This document shows positions 1 through 7,558 of a stretch of DNA of 64,000 nt, one piece after another. Source of the DNA: Kytococcus schroeteri. Lineage in GTDB: Bacteria > Actinomycetota > Actinomycetes > Actinomycetales > Dermatophilaceae. The notes under the pieces were generated by a model. That model was not told the origin of the DNA, did no database searches, and saw only the letters and a list, made by a program, of their open reading frames with translations. The position numbers and the translations under genes were made by a program. Positions within the stretch are counted from its first letter, which is position 1, and the number at the start of each line of letters is the position of its first letter. The stretch covers positions 226,484-290,483 of the forward strand of contig NZ_JBHLVH010000013.1 of the NCBI RefSeq assembly GCF_042433515.1. The letters run 5' to 3'.

Positions 1-375
1 CAGCGCGGGGCCATGACCGAGGAGTACCTCGAGCAGATGGAGGCCGCAGGGCAGCCGGGGTCCGCGGGCATGGCGCAGGCGATGATCGACATCGCGCTGG
101 CCGTCACCGTGGTGGTCGCGCTCCTCTCGGCCGGTCTGTGGTTCCTGCATGCGCGGGCCACGGGGCGAGGGAGGAACTGGGCGCGCATCAGCGGGAGCGT
201 CCTGGGCGGTCTCACCCTGCTCACCGCGCCCATCGCCTTCGTCTACGGCGTGGCGGCCGGCACCTCGGTGCCGTGGTACAGCCACCTGCTGAACGCCCTC
301 AACCTCCTGCTCGTGGTGGCCGTCCTCGTGCTCATCTGGCAGCCCCGCAACCAGGCCTTCTTCGCCCAGCGCTGA
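1..375 (+). CDS. Membrane protein, 5' end possibly outside the window
   Basis: The reading frame is open from the first base, so the gene may start upstream; the first internal ATG is at base 13 and lacks a visible ribosome binding site. The visible protein is about 125 residues with three or four hydrophobic segments (roughly residues 25-45, 60-80 and 90-110 from the ATG) separated by a short basic loop. It ends in a short charged tail. I do not recognise a family. The gene ends just before a perfect 24-bp-arm palindrome that separates it from a convergent broken gene, and the palindrome may act as terminator for both. Function unknown; an integral membrane location is the only safe inference. 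Confidence 0.6.
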   Translation, partial: QRGAMTEEYLEQMEAAGQPGSAGMAQAMIDIALAVTVVVALLSAGLWFLHARATGRGRNWARISGSVLGGLTLLTAPIAFVYGVAAGTSVPWYSHLLNALNLLLVVAVLVLIWQPRNQAFFAQR

Positions 376-393
376 CCGGTCCACCCACCAAAG

Positions 394-451
394 GTCCGCC
401 TGTGGTCCAGAGGTACGTGCCGGGACGCGTACCTCTGGACCACAGGCGGAC
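394..451. repeat. Palindromic intergenic repeat, copy 1
   Basis: Two perfectly complementary 24-base arms (394-417 and 428-451) with a 10-base loop; the arm contains GGTCCAGAGGTACG. The motif is followed by CTTCTGCG. Related copies lie at about 1565-1623 and 1805-1866. It sits between two convergent genes, so it could work as a bidirectional terminator, but its sequence conservation across copies points to a dispersed REP-like family. Confidence 0.85.
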
Positions 452-470
452 TTCTGCGATGGGGGCGCGC

Positions 471-1428
471 TCACGGTCGTGGGGCAGCGGCGCCAACTCG
501 GGCGCACAGGCGCAGGGGCGCGTCCGGGCCGTGCAGGTCCGGCCAGGTCACCCGCACGATGCCCAGACCCATCTCCCGCAGGGCGTCCTCGCGGACCTTC
601 TCCGCCACCAGCGCCTGGCGTCCTGAGGCGCCGTCGTACTTCACGGCCCCGTCGAACTCGAGCGCCACCCGCAGCTCCTCCACCAGCAGGTCGAGGCGGT
701 ACCGGCCGCGTGGGGTCTGCACCGTGACCTGGGACCGAGGCGTGAGGCCGCCCTGGACGAGGGCGAGGCGGGTCCGGGTCTCACCGGGCGACTCGCAGAG
801 GGGGTCGGCCAGCTCCAGGGCACGACGCAGCACGGCCACGTTCCGCAGGCCGGGCCGGGCGACCGCCGCCACCTCCTCGAGGGTGGTGAGCCCCGCGTGG
901 AGGGCTGCGTCCATGGGGACCAGGGCCCGCTCCACGCCCGTGCCCGGGTGCATCGCGTACTCAGCCAGTGCGCGGGCCAGGGGACTCACCGGCCACTCGT
1001 GGGTGCACCCGGGAGGGACCACGAGGACGGGCGCCGTGGGGTGGGGGTGCAGCTCGAGGCCACGGCGAGGGCGGAGCCGTCCGATGGCGCGCGGAGCCGA
1101 GCTGGACCGTCCTCGACCGGCCCAGCAGCGGGAGGCCGAGGAGCTCCAGGGTCGAGGCCCTCGTCGCGCAGTGATCGGGGCGGGTGACGAGCTGGCCGAG
1201 GACGCGGAGGCGTGACTCGACGCGGTGGTCCTCGGGCGGGGCGCCCACGGCCAGGGCACCCGGCGCCGGTCGCCAGGCCGACCCCTCGGCGACCGCCCTG
1301 TGCACCGTGGCCGAGGACACGCCCGCGCGCCGCAGGAGCGCGAGACTCACCACGCCATCGCGGCAGGGGACGGCGGCCAGGGCGCCGGGGACGGGTGGTG
1401 GCTGGGGAGGTGGTCCGGTCAGGTGCAT
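471..1428 (-). pseudogene. Frameshifted DUF559-type (AbiEi/Vsr-like) protein
   Basis: The N-terminal half, starting at the ATG whose complement ends at 1428, reads like the winged-helix start of the common actinobacterial DUF559 proteins (VSLALLRRAGVSSATVHRAV, then a GxLxVG strand). The C-terminal half continues in a different frame from about 1100 down to the stop at 471. It contains the nuclease-fold signature LDLLVEELRVALEFDGAVKY and a final VRVTWPDL strand typical of DUF559/Vsr-like domains. The frame switch falls at roughly 1085-1105, so the intact family protein (about 300 residues) is interrupted by one indel. Either a true pseudogene or a sequencing error next to the nearby gap; the family is often described as AbiEi-like antitoxin or endonuclease-related, with no proven role here. 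Confidence 0.65.
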
Positions 1429-1564
1429 GTCCCGAGGGTCGCCCGAGGCAGGGGCACGCCGCTGGAGGTACCGCCAGCCCCGGGGGACCAGCCCTCACCG
1501 CGGTGGGCGCAGGACTCCCCGCTGTGGACAGGGCGTCGGGTCGCGCGATGCAGACGCCGCTGTG

Positions 1565-1623
1565 CAGAAGCCCGCCTCCGGTCCAGAGGTACGCCCCGTG
1601 GGGCGGATTTCCGGACCACAGGC
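1565..1623. repeat. Palindromic intergenic repeat, copy 2 (next to gap)
   Basis: Begins with GCAGAAG, the reverse complement of the CTTCTGC that follows copies 1 and 3, so this copy is in the opposite orientation. It contains GGTCCAGAGGTACG; the second arm is diverged (GGATTTCCGGACCACAGGC). It runs directly into the run of Ns. Confidence 0.7.
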
Positions 1624-1804
1624 NNNNNNNNNNNNNNNNNNNNNNNNNNNNNNNNNNNNNNNNNNNNNNNNNNNNNNNNNNNNNNNNNNNNNNNNNNNNN
1701 NNNNNNNNNNNNNNNNNNNNNNNNNNNNNNNNNNNNNNNNNNNNNNNNNNNNNNNNNNNNNNNNNNNNNNNNNNNNNNNNNNNNNNNNNNNNNNNNNNNN
1801 NNNN
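1624..1804. other. Assembly gap (181 N)
   Basis: A run of undetermined bases bounded on both sides by members of the same palindromic repeat family, in opposite orientations. The true length and content are unknown; hairpin-forming repeats are the likely cause of the gap. Confidence 0.95.
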
Positions 1805-1866
1805 CGCCTGCGGTCCAGAGGTACGGGCCATGAGGCGTACCTCTGGACCGGAGGCGGGCTTCTGCG
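1805..1866. repeat. Palindromic intergenic repeat, copy 3 (next to gap)
   Basis: Arms at 1805-1825 and 1836-1856 pair with a single mismatch; the arm contains GGTCCAGAGGTACG, and CTTCTGCG follows as in copy 1. It lies just downstream of the leftward sdaA gene and could also terminate it. Confidence 0.8.
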
Positions 1867-1917
1867 TCGGGGCCGGGTCGGGGCGGGGCGGGTGGGGAGT
1901 GCGGGCGGGGGAGCGCC

Positions 1918-3294
1918 TCAGCACTCGATGACGTTCACCGCCAGTCCGCCGCGCGCGGTCTCCTTGTACTTCACCTTCATGTCCGCACCCGTCTCCTTCA
2001 TGGTCTTGACGACCTTGTCCAGGCTGACGATGTGCGAGCCGTTGCCGCGCAGCGCGGTGCGGGCCGAGGTGATGGCCTTGACCGAGGCCACGGCGTTGCG
2101 CTCGATGCAGGGGATCTGCACGAGGCCGCCCACCGGGTCGCAGGTGAGGCCCAGGTTGTGTTCCATGCCGATCTCGGCGGCGTTCTCCACCTGCTCGGGC
2201 GTGCCGCCGATGACCTGCGCGAACGCGCCGGCCGCCATCGAGCAGGCCGAGCCGACCTCTCCCTGGCAGCCCACCTCGGCACCGGAGATGGACGCGTTCT
2301 CCTTGAACACCACGCCGATGGCGCCGGCGGTGAGCAGGAAGTCGACCACGCCGTCGTCGTCGGCGCCGGGCACGAAGTCCACGTAGTAGTGCAGCACCGC
2401 CGGGATGATGCCGGCCGCACCGTTGGTGGGGGCGGTCACCACGCGGCCGCCCGAGGCGTTCTCCTCGTTGACCGCCAGCGCGTACACGGTGATCCAGTCC
2501 ATGCCCGACAGCGGGTCGGTGGACTCGCGGCCGGCCTGCTCCAGCGCCTCCCACAGGGCGGGGGCGCGGCGCGGCACCTTGAGCCCGCCGGGCAGGGTGC
2601 CGGTGGCGTGGGTGCCGTTGTGCACGCACTCGCGCATCACCTGCCAGATCTCCAGCAGGCCGGCGCGCACCTCCTCCTCGGAGCGCCACACCTTCTCGTT
2701 CTCCATCATCACCTGCGGGATGGTCATGCCGGTCTCGCGGCAGATAGCCAGCAGCTGGTCGCCGGTGGTGAAGTAGTGCGGCAGCGGGGTGTCGTCCTCC
2801 ACGATGTGGGTCTCGCCGTCGGCGTTCTCGTTGACCACGAAGCCGCCGCCCACGGAGTAGTAGACGTGCTCGCTGAGCTGGGTGCCGTCGGCGTCGAAGG
2901 CGGTGAAGCTCATGCCGTTGGGGTGCAGCGGCAGGGTCTTGCGGCGGTGGAGCACGAGGTCGGTGTCCTCGTCGAAGCGGATCTCGCGGCCGCCGTTGAG
3001 CGGCAGGCGCTTGTCCTGCCGGATGCGCTGCAGGGTGTCCTCCACGGCGCGCGGGTCGCAGACCTCGGGGCGCTCACCGGCCAGGCCGAGCATGACGGCC
3101 TTGTCCGAGCCGTGCCCCACGCCGGTGGCGCCGAGCGAGCCGTACAGCTGGGCGTGGATGCGCTCCACCTTCTCGAGCACGCCCTCCTCGCCGAGCTTCT
3201 CCGCGAACATCACGGCGGCCCGCATCGGCCCGACGGTGTGCGAGCTGGAGGGGCCGATGCCGATCGAGAACAGGTCGAACACGCTGAGCGCCAC
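1918..3294 (-). CDS. sdaA: L-serine ammonia-lyase (iron-sulfur type, single chain)
   Basis: Converts L-serine to pyruvate and ammonia in the cytoplasm. The 458-residue length and architecture match the fused alpha/beta single-chain L-serine dehydratases: an N-terminal beta domain with SIGPSSSHT-type motif (FSIGIGPSSSHTVGP near residue 10) and a C-terminal catalytic domain. Cys343, Cys385 and Cys396 fall exactly where the family binds its [4Fe-4S] cluster, and the chain ends in Cys458, which in the structurally studied Legionella enzyme completes the cluster in the resting state. The GTG start is chosen because AAGGAG lies five bases upstream; an earlier in-frame ATG has no such site. Monocistronic, between the repeat-rich region and a divergent lipoprotein gene. 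Identification is very safe. Confidence 0.95.
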   Translation of the reverse strand: MALSVFDLFSIGIGPSSSHTVGPMRAAVMFAEKLGEEGVLEKVERIHAQLYGSLGATGVGHGSDKAVMLGLAGERPEVCDPRAVEDTLQRIRQDKRLPLNGGREIRFDEDTDLVLHRRKTLPLHPNGMSFTAFDADGTQLSEHVYYSVGGGFVVNENADGETHIVEDDTPLPHYFTTGDQLLAICRETGMTIPQVMMENEKVWRSEEEVRAGLLEIWQVMRECVHNGTHATGTLPGGLKVPRRAPALWEALEQAGRESTDPLSGMDWITVYALAVNEENASGGRVVTAPTNGAAGIIPAVLHYYVDFVPGADDDGVVDFLLTAGAIGVVFKENASISGAEVGCQGEVGSACSMAAGAFAQVIGGTPEQVENAAEIGMEHNLGLTCDPVGGLVQIPCIERNAVASVKAITSARTALRGNGSHIVSLDKVVKTMKETGADMKVKYKETARGGLAVNVIEC

Positions 3295-3521
3295 TGTCAC
3301 TCCTTGGTGGGGGTAGACGGTGCCCGCGGGGGTGGTCGCGGGCCGTCGCACAGTGTCTCACCGAACCCTCCGCGCGCACGATGGCGCGCGCCCGCCGGGG
3401 CGCGGCCGCCCGGGAGGCCCCGGCGTGCTGCCGTAGCATGGGGTGCCGCCGGTGTGCCTGGCCGCGACTCCCGGGGGAGGGCGGCCCGCCCCGGCCGACC
3501 GGCCCGACCAGGAGGACACCG

Positions 3522-4415
3522 ATGCCGCTGCGCCGCCCCACCCCCACGCCCCGCGCCGCGCGCGGACGCACCCTGCTGGTGGCGGGTGCGGCGCTGGTGG
3601 CCAGCGGCGCCGTGGCCGGGTGCGGTGGGGTCTCCATCGGCATCGGGGGAGCGAGCAGCGACCCGACGAGCAGCGCCACCTCCACCGAGGCGCCCACGGA
3701 GGCCTCCCCGTCCTCCTCCGAGGGGGCGACCGACCCGACGGGGGACGCCGCGCCGACCGGCGACGGCGCGCCGAGGACGACGCCTGGGGAGACCCCCGGC
3801 GAGCCCGCGAGCACCGAGCCCACGAGCAGCGAGGGCGAGCCGACCCCGTCGGAGAGCGACGGCGCCACCGAGAGCGACGACGCCACCGAGAGCGACGACG
3901 CCACCGAGAGCGACGACGCCACGGGCACCGACCCCTCCGAGACGCCGTCCCCCGAGGACAGCGCGTCCGAGCCGGCCGAGGCCGGGGCCGCCGACTCCCT
4001 GGGCAAGGTGGTGAGCGAGCCCTCCATCCCGCACCGGGGCGAGGCGTTCCGGTGGGAGTCCGGCCTCGTCGCGCACGTGACCGAGGGGGAGCCCTTCATC
4101 CCCTCCCCGGCGGCGGCCGGCACCGACGGCTTCAGCCAGTTCGAGCGCTACGAGGTGACGCTCACCAACCGTAGCCCGGAGTCCTTCCGGCTCAGCGACT
4201 TCCGTATCAGTGCCCAGAGCGCCGGGGAGCCGGCCTCCCGGGTCTTCGACTCCGGCAACGGCATCAACTCCCAGCCCGCCCAGGACCTGGAGCCCGGGGA
4301 GACCGCCCGCTTCCCGGTGGTGTTCGGCGTGAAGGACCCGCAGGACACCGTGCTCGACGTGGTGCAGGCCTTCGAGCTGAGCGACCGCGTGGTCTTCCTG
4401 CCGCCTCAGCGGTAG
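3522..4415 (+). CDS. Secreted lipoprotein with acidic repeat linker
   Basis: The start at MPLRRPTP is preceded by AGGAGG. The signal peptide has a basic start, a hydrophobic core and the lipobox VAGC, with the lipidated cysteine at residue 34. Residues ~45-160 form a low-complexity Thr/Ser/Glu/Asp/Pro linker that includes direct repeats of TESDDA, encoded by near-identical 18-bp units. The C-terminal ~130 residues form a compact domain (FSQFERYEVTLTNRSPESF... ending FLPPQR) resembling the immunoglobulin-like DUF4352 extracellular domains. The last bases overlap the 3' end of the convergent acyl-CoA synthetase gene by 10 bp. Role unknown; a surface-exposed, membrane-anchored protein is the supportable statement. 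Confidence 0.8.
   Translation: MPLRRPTPTPRAARGRTLLVAGAALVASGAVAGCGGVSIGIGGASSDPTSSATSTEAPTEASPSSSEGATDPTGDAAPTGDGAPRTTPGETPGEPASTEPTSSEGEPTPSESDGATESDDATESDDATESDDATGTDPSETPSPEDSASEPAEAGAADSLGKVVSEPSIPHRGEAFRWESGLVAHVTEGEPFIPSPAAAGTDGFSQFERYEVTLTNRSPESFRLSDFRISAQSAGEPASRVFDSGNGINSQPAQDLEPGETARFPVVFGVKDPQDTVLDVVQAFELSDRVVFLPPQR
3861..3922. repeat. In-gene 18-bp tandem repeat
   Basis: About three and a half copies of an 18-bp unit beginning GCCACCGAGAGCGACGAC inside the lipoprotein linker. The unit length is a multiple of three, so copy-number change would alter linker length without breaking the frame. Confidence 0.85.
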
Positions 4416-6217
4416 AGCGCGTCGAGCTCGCGGGCGTACTTCTCGGCCACCACCGTGCGGCGCACCTTGAGCGTGGGGGTCAGCTCCCCGCCCTCCATCG
4501 TGAACGGCTCGGGGGCCACCACGACCTTGGTGATGTGCTCGTAGCGGGCGAGGTCGGCGGTGAGCGCGGACACCCGCTCGGCCACCAGGCGCTGGAGCTC
4601 CTCGCCGGAGACCTCGCCGAGCTGCTCGGACACCGCCGCGGCGTCCAGCGACACCACGGCCGTCAGGTAGGGGCGGCCGTCGCCCACGACCATCGAGTAC
4701 TCGATGACCTCGTCGCTCTCCAGCACGCCCTCGATGGCGGCCGGGGCGACGTTGCGCCCGCCGTCGGTGACGATGATCTCCTTGGACCGGCCGGTCAGGG
4801 AGAGGAAGCCGTCCTCGTCCAGACGGCCCAGGTCCCCGGTGCGGAACCACCCGTCCTCGGTGAACGCCCCCGGCGCGGGGTCGCTGCCGTCGAGATTGGG
4901 CAGGTAGCCGGAGAACACGCCGTCGCCGCGCACCTGGATCTCGCCGACGCCCGGGGTGTCCGGCCCGTCGGGCTGGGGCACGATGCGCACCTCCATGCCG
5001 CGGATCGGCTGGCCGACGGTGCCGAACCGCCAGGTGCGCACACCGGGGCAGGAGACCACCGGGGAGGTCTCCGAGAGGCCGTACCCCTGCGAGACCAGCA
5101 GGTCGGCGGCCAGCAGGAACTCCTCCACCTCGCGGCGCAGCGCGGCACCGCCGGCGGCCATGCACGTCTTGGGCCCGCCCAGCACGTCGCGGATGCGGTG
5201 CAGCACGAGCCGGTCGGCCACGCGGTAGGCGGCCTCGGTGGCCACCGGGACGCGCTCGCCGCTGCGGCGGGCCAGGTTGCGGCGCAGTCCCACCCGCATC
5301 GCCCAGTCGAAGAGGCGCCGTGTGACGCCGTTCCTGTCGGCGTTGGCGTGGGCACCGGCGTAGACGCGCTCGTAGAGGCGGGGCACGCTCACCATCACCT
5401 GCGGCCGGGCGGCGGCCAGCAGCGGCTGCACCTCCCGCGGGTTGCGGCAGTAGGCGATGGTGAGGCCCTGCTGCACGCCGAACGCGGTCCACGCGCGCTC
5501 CAGGGCGTGGGAGAGCGGCAGGAAGCTCAGGGAGCGCTGACCCGGCGCGTAGTCGAAGCGCTCGGCGATGGTGGCGAACTGGGTGGTGAGGTTGCGGTGC
5601 GTGAGCGGCACGGCCTTGGGCACCCCGGTGGTGCCCGAGGTGTAGAGGATCGTGGCCAGGTCGTCCAGGTCCGCCTGCTCGATGCGGCGCACCACCTCGG
5701 CGCGCGTGGCCGCGTCGGCGGCGCGTCCGGTGGCCACCGCCTCCTCGAGGTCCACCACCGGGGCCCCCGTGGTGGACGCGGCGGCCTCCCGCGCGGCGGG
5801 GGAGCACTCCAGGGCCAGCACCTGCTGCAGGTGCGCGGTGTCCACCATGTCGGCCACGAGGGCGAGCTCCTCGTCGCCCAGCACGGCCACCACGGTGGCG
5901 CGGCTGTGCTCCAGCACGTAGCGCTTCTGGGCCGAGCCGGAGGTCAGGTGCACCGGCACCACGGTGGCGCCGGCCGACATCGCGCCGTAGTCGACCACCG
6001 ACCAGGCCGGGCAGTTGGGGGAGACCAGGGCCACGCGGTCCCCGGTGCCCAGGCCGTGGGACACCAGGTGGGCGGCCAGGGCGGTGGCGCGCTCGGCGAA
6101 CTCGGCGTAGGTCCACTCCTGCCAGGTGCCGTCGACGAGCTCGCGCTGGGCCACCACCCCCGGGTGGGCCGCGGCGGTGTCGCGGAGGTGCTGGCTGAGC
6201 GGTGCGAGCGTCGACAT
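4406..6217 (-). CDS. Long-chain fatty-acid-CoA ligase (AMP-binding)
   Basis: Member of the ANL adenylating superfamily; expected to activate long-chain fatty acids to acyl-CoA through an acyl-AMP. The 603-residue protein shows the P-loop-like ATP motif ILYTSGTTGVPK (about residue 185), the YGLSETSP adenine-binding motif, and the hinge block GWFRTGDLGRLDEDGFLSLTGR followed by the K-containing C-terminal block (SKEIIVTDGGRNVAP). This pattern fits FadD15-type long-chain ligases of actinobacteria. The start at MSTLAPLSQHL is chosen because residues upstream do not match family proteins. It is convergent with the lipoprotein gene and divergent from the DUF445 gene, so it is probably transcribed alone. 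Exact chain-length preference cannot be read from sequence. Confidence 0.9.
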   Translation of the reverse strand: MSTLAPLSQHLRDTAAAHPGVVAQRELVDGTWQEWTYAEFAERATALAAHLVSHGLGTGDRVALVSPNCPAWSVVDYGAMSAGATVVPVHLTSGSAQKRYVLEHSRATVVAVLGDEELALVADMVDTAHLQQVLALECSPAAREAAASTTGAPVVDLEEAVATGRAADAATRAEVVRRIEQADLDDLATILYTSGTTGVPKAVPLTHRNLTTQFATIAERFDYAPGQRSLSFLPLSHALERAWTAFGVQQGLTIAYCRNPREVQPLLAAARPQVMVSVPRLYERVYAGAHANADRNGVTRRLFDWAMRVGLRRNLARRSGERVPVATEAAYRVADRLVLHRIRDVLGGPKTCMAAGGAALRREVEEFLLAADLLVSQGYGLSETSPVVSCPGVRTWRFGTVGQPIRGMEVRIVPQPDGPDTPGVGEIQVRGDGVFSGYLPNLDGSDPAPGAFTEDGWFRTGDLGRLDEDGFLSLTGRSKEIIVTDGGRNVAPAAIEGVLESDEVIEYSMVVGDGRPYLTAVVSLDAAAVSEQLGEVSGEELQRLVAERVSALTADLARYEHITKVVVAPEPFTMEGGELTPTLKVRRTVVAEKYARELDALYR

Positions 6218-6282
6218 GCGGGTCAGGGTACGCACCCGGGGCGCCCGCCCGGCCGGGGAGGACCGCGTGGAACCATGGCGCC

Positions 6283-7500
6283 ATGACACCGGACCGGGCG
6301 GCCGTGCGCCGCATGCAGGCCGTGGCCACCGGGCTGCTGCTGCTGGCGGCGGTGGTCTTCCTGCTCACCCCCGACGACGGCGCCTGGGGTTACGTCCACG
6401 CCGCCGCGGAGGCCTCGATGGTGGGCGCGGTGGCCGACTGGTTCGCCGTCACCGCCCTCTTCCGCCACCCCCTTGGCGTGCCGGTGCCGCACACCGCGAT
6501 CATCCCGCGGCGCAAGGACGACATCGGCCGGGCGCTCGAGGACTTCGTGGCCACCAACTTCCTCACCGGTCCCACCGCCCGCGACCGGTGGGTGCGCGCC
6601 GGGGTGAGCGCCCGCGCGGCCCGCTGGGTGGGGCGCGAGGAGAACGCCCGCTCCGTGGTGACGGAGCTGCTGCCCGCCGCCCGACGCGCCCTGGCCGCCG
6701 CCGACCGCCGGACCGTGGCCGAGGTGGCCGGCGAGCACCTGCTGCCGCGCCTGGCCCGCGAGCCCCTGGCCCCGCTGGCCGGGCGCTGGCTCGAGGAGGT
6801 GCTGCGCACCGGGGCGCACCGCCGGCTGGTGGACCTCGTGGTGGACGAGGCCGTGGACTGGCTGACCGCGCACCCCGAGCGTGTGCAGTTCATCGTGCGC
6901 ACCCGGGCGCCGTGGTGGTCGCCCCAGTGGGTGGACGACGCGGTGGTGGAACGCATCCACGCCGAGCTGCTGGGCTGGGCGCGTGACGTGCAGCGCCAGC
7001 CCGACCACCGCGTCCGCGCCAGCGTCGACGACCTGCTGGGGGACCTGGCCCGGGACCTGCAGCACGACCCCGGCACCGCCGAGGCGATGGCGCGCCTGCA
7101 GGAACGGGTGCTCACCGACCCCTCGGCGGCCACCACCGTGGCCGAGCTGTGGGAGGGCCTGGCGGTGGTCCTGGACGAGGCGCTCGCCGACCCCGACGGG
7201 GTGCTGCCGCGCCGTGCCGCCACGGCGCTCGCCGAGGCGGCCCGCGGCGTGGCCGCCGACCCGGCCGTGTGCGCCTCGCTGGACGAGCGCAGCGCCGAGG
7301 TGGTGGGTGCCCTCGTGGAGCGGCACGGCTCCGAGCTCGCCGGCGTGATCTCCGACACCGTGGCCGGCTGGGACGCCACGCAGACCGCGGAGCTCCTCGA
7401 GGCCTACGTGGGCAAGGACCTGCAGTTCATCCGCATCAACGGCACGGTCGTGGGCGGACTCGTGGGGCTGGTGCTGCACGCCCTCACCCAGGTCCTGTGA
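6283..7500 (+). CDS. DUF445 family membrane protein
   Basis: 405 residues with one hydrophobic helix near the N terminus (about residues 8-30), the family signature GAVADWFAVTALFRHPLG (about residues 48-65) followed by HTAIIPRRKDDIGRALEDFV, a long helical middle region, and a second membrane helix at the very C terminus (VVGGLVGLVLHALTQVL). This is the layout of DUF445 proteins, of unknown molecular function. The ATG start gives a short cytoplasmic N terminus before the helix. It is divergent from the acyl-CoA ligase gene and ends 58 bp before the antiporter operon. No catalytic residues are known for this family. Confidence 0.85.
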   Translation: MTPDRAAVRRMQAVATGLLLLAAVVFLLTPDDGAWGYVHAAAEASMVGAVADWFAVTALFRHPLGVPVPHTAIIPRRKDDIGRALEDFVATNFLTGPTARDRWVRAGVSARAARWVGREENARSVVTELLPAARRALAAADRRTVAEVAGEHLLPRLAREPLAPLAGRWLEEVLRTGAHRRLVDLVVDEAVDWLTAHPERVQFIVRTRAPWWSPQWVDDAVVERIHAELLGWARDVQRQPDHRVRASVDDLLGDLARDLQHDPGTAEAMARLQERVLTDPSAATTVAELWEGLAVVLDEALADPDGVLPRRAATALAEAARGVAADPAVCASLDERSAEVVGALVERHGSELAGVISDTVAGWDATQTAELLEAYVGKDLQFIRINGTVVGGLVGLVLHALTQVL

Positions 7501-7558
7501 GCCGCCTCGTAGAATCCGTGCGACCCACCCCCGACCGGCCCACCCCAGGAGGCGCCCC

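Noticed and set aside
1624..1804. Apparent open frames crossing the N run
   Set aside because: They only exist because undetermined bases contain no stop codons.
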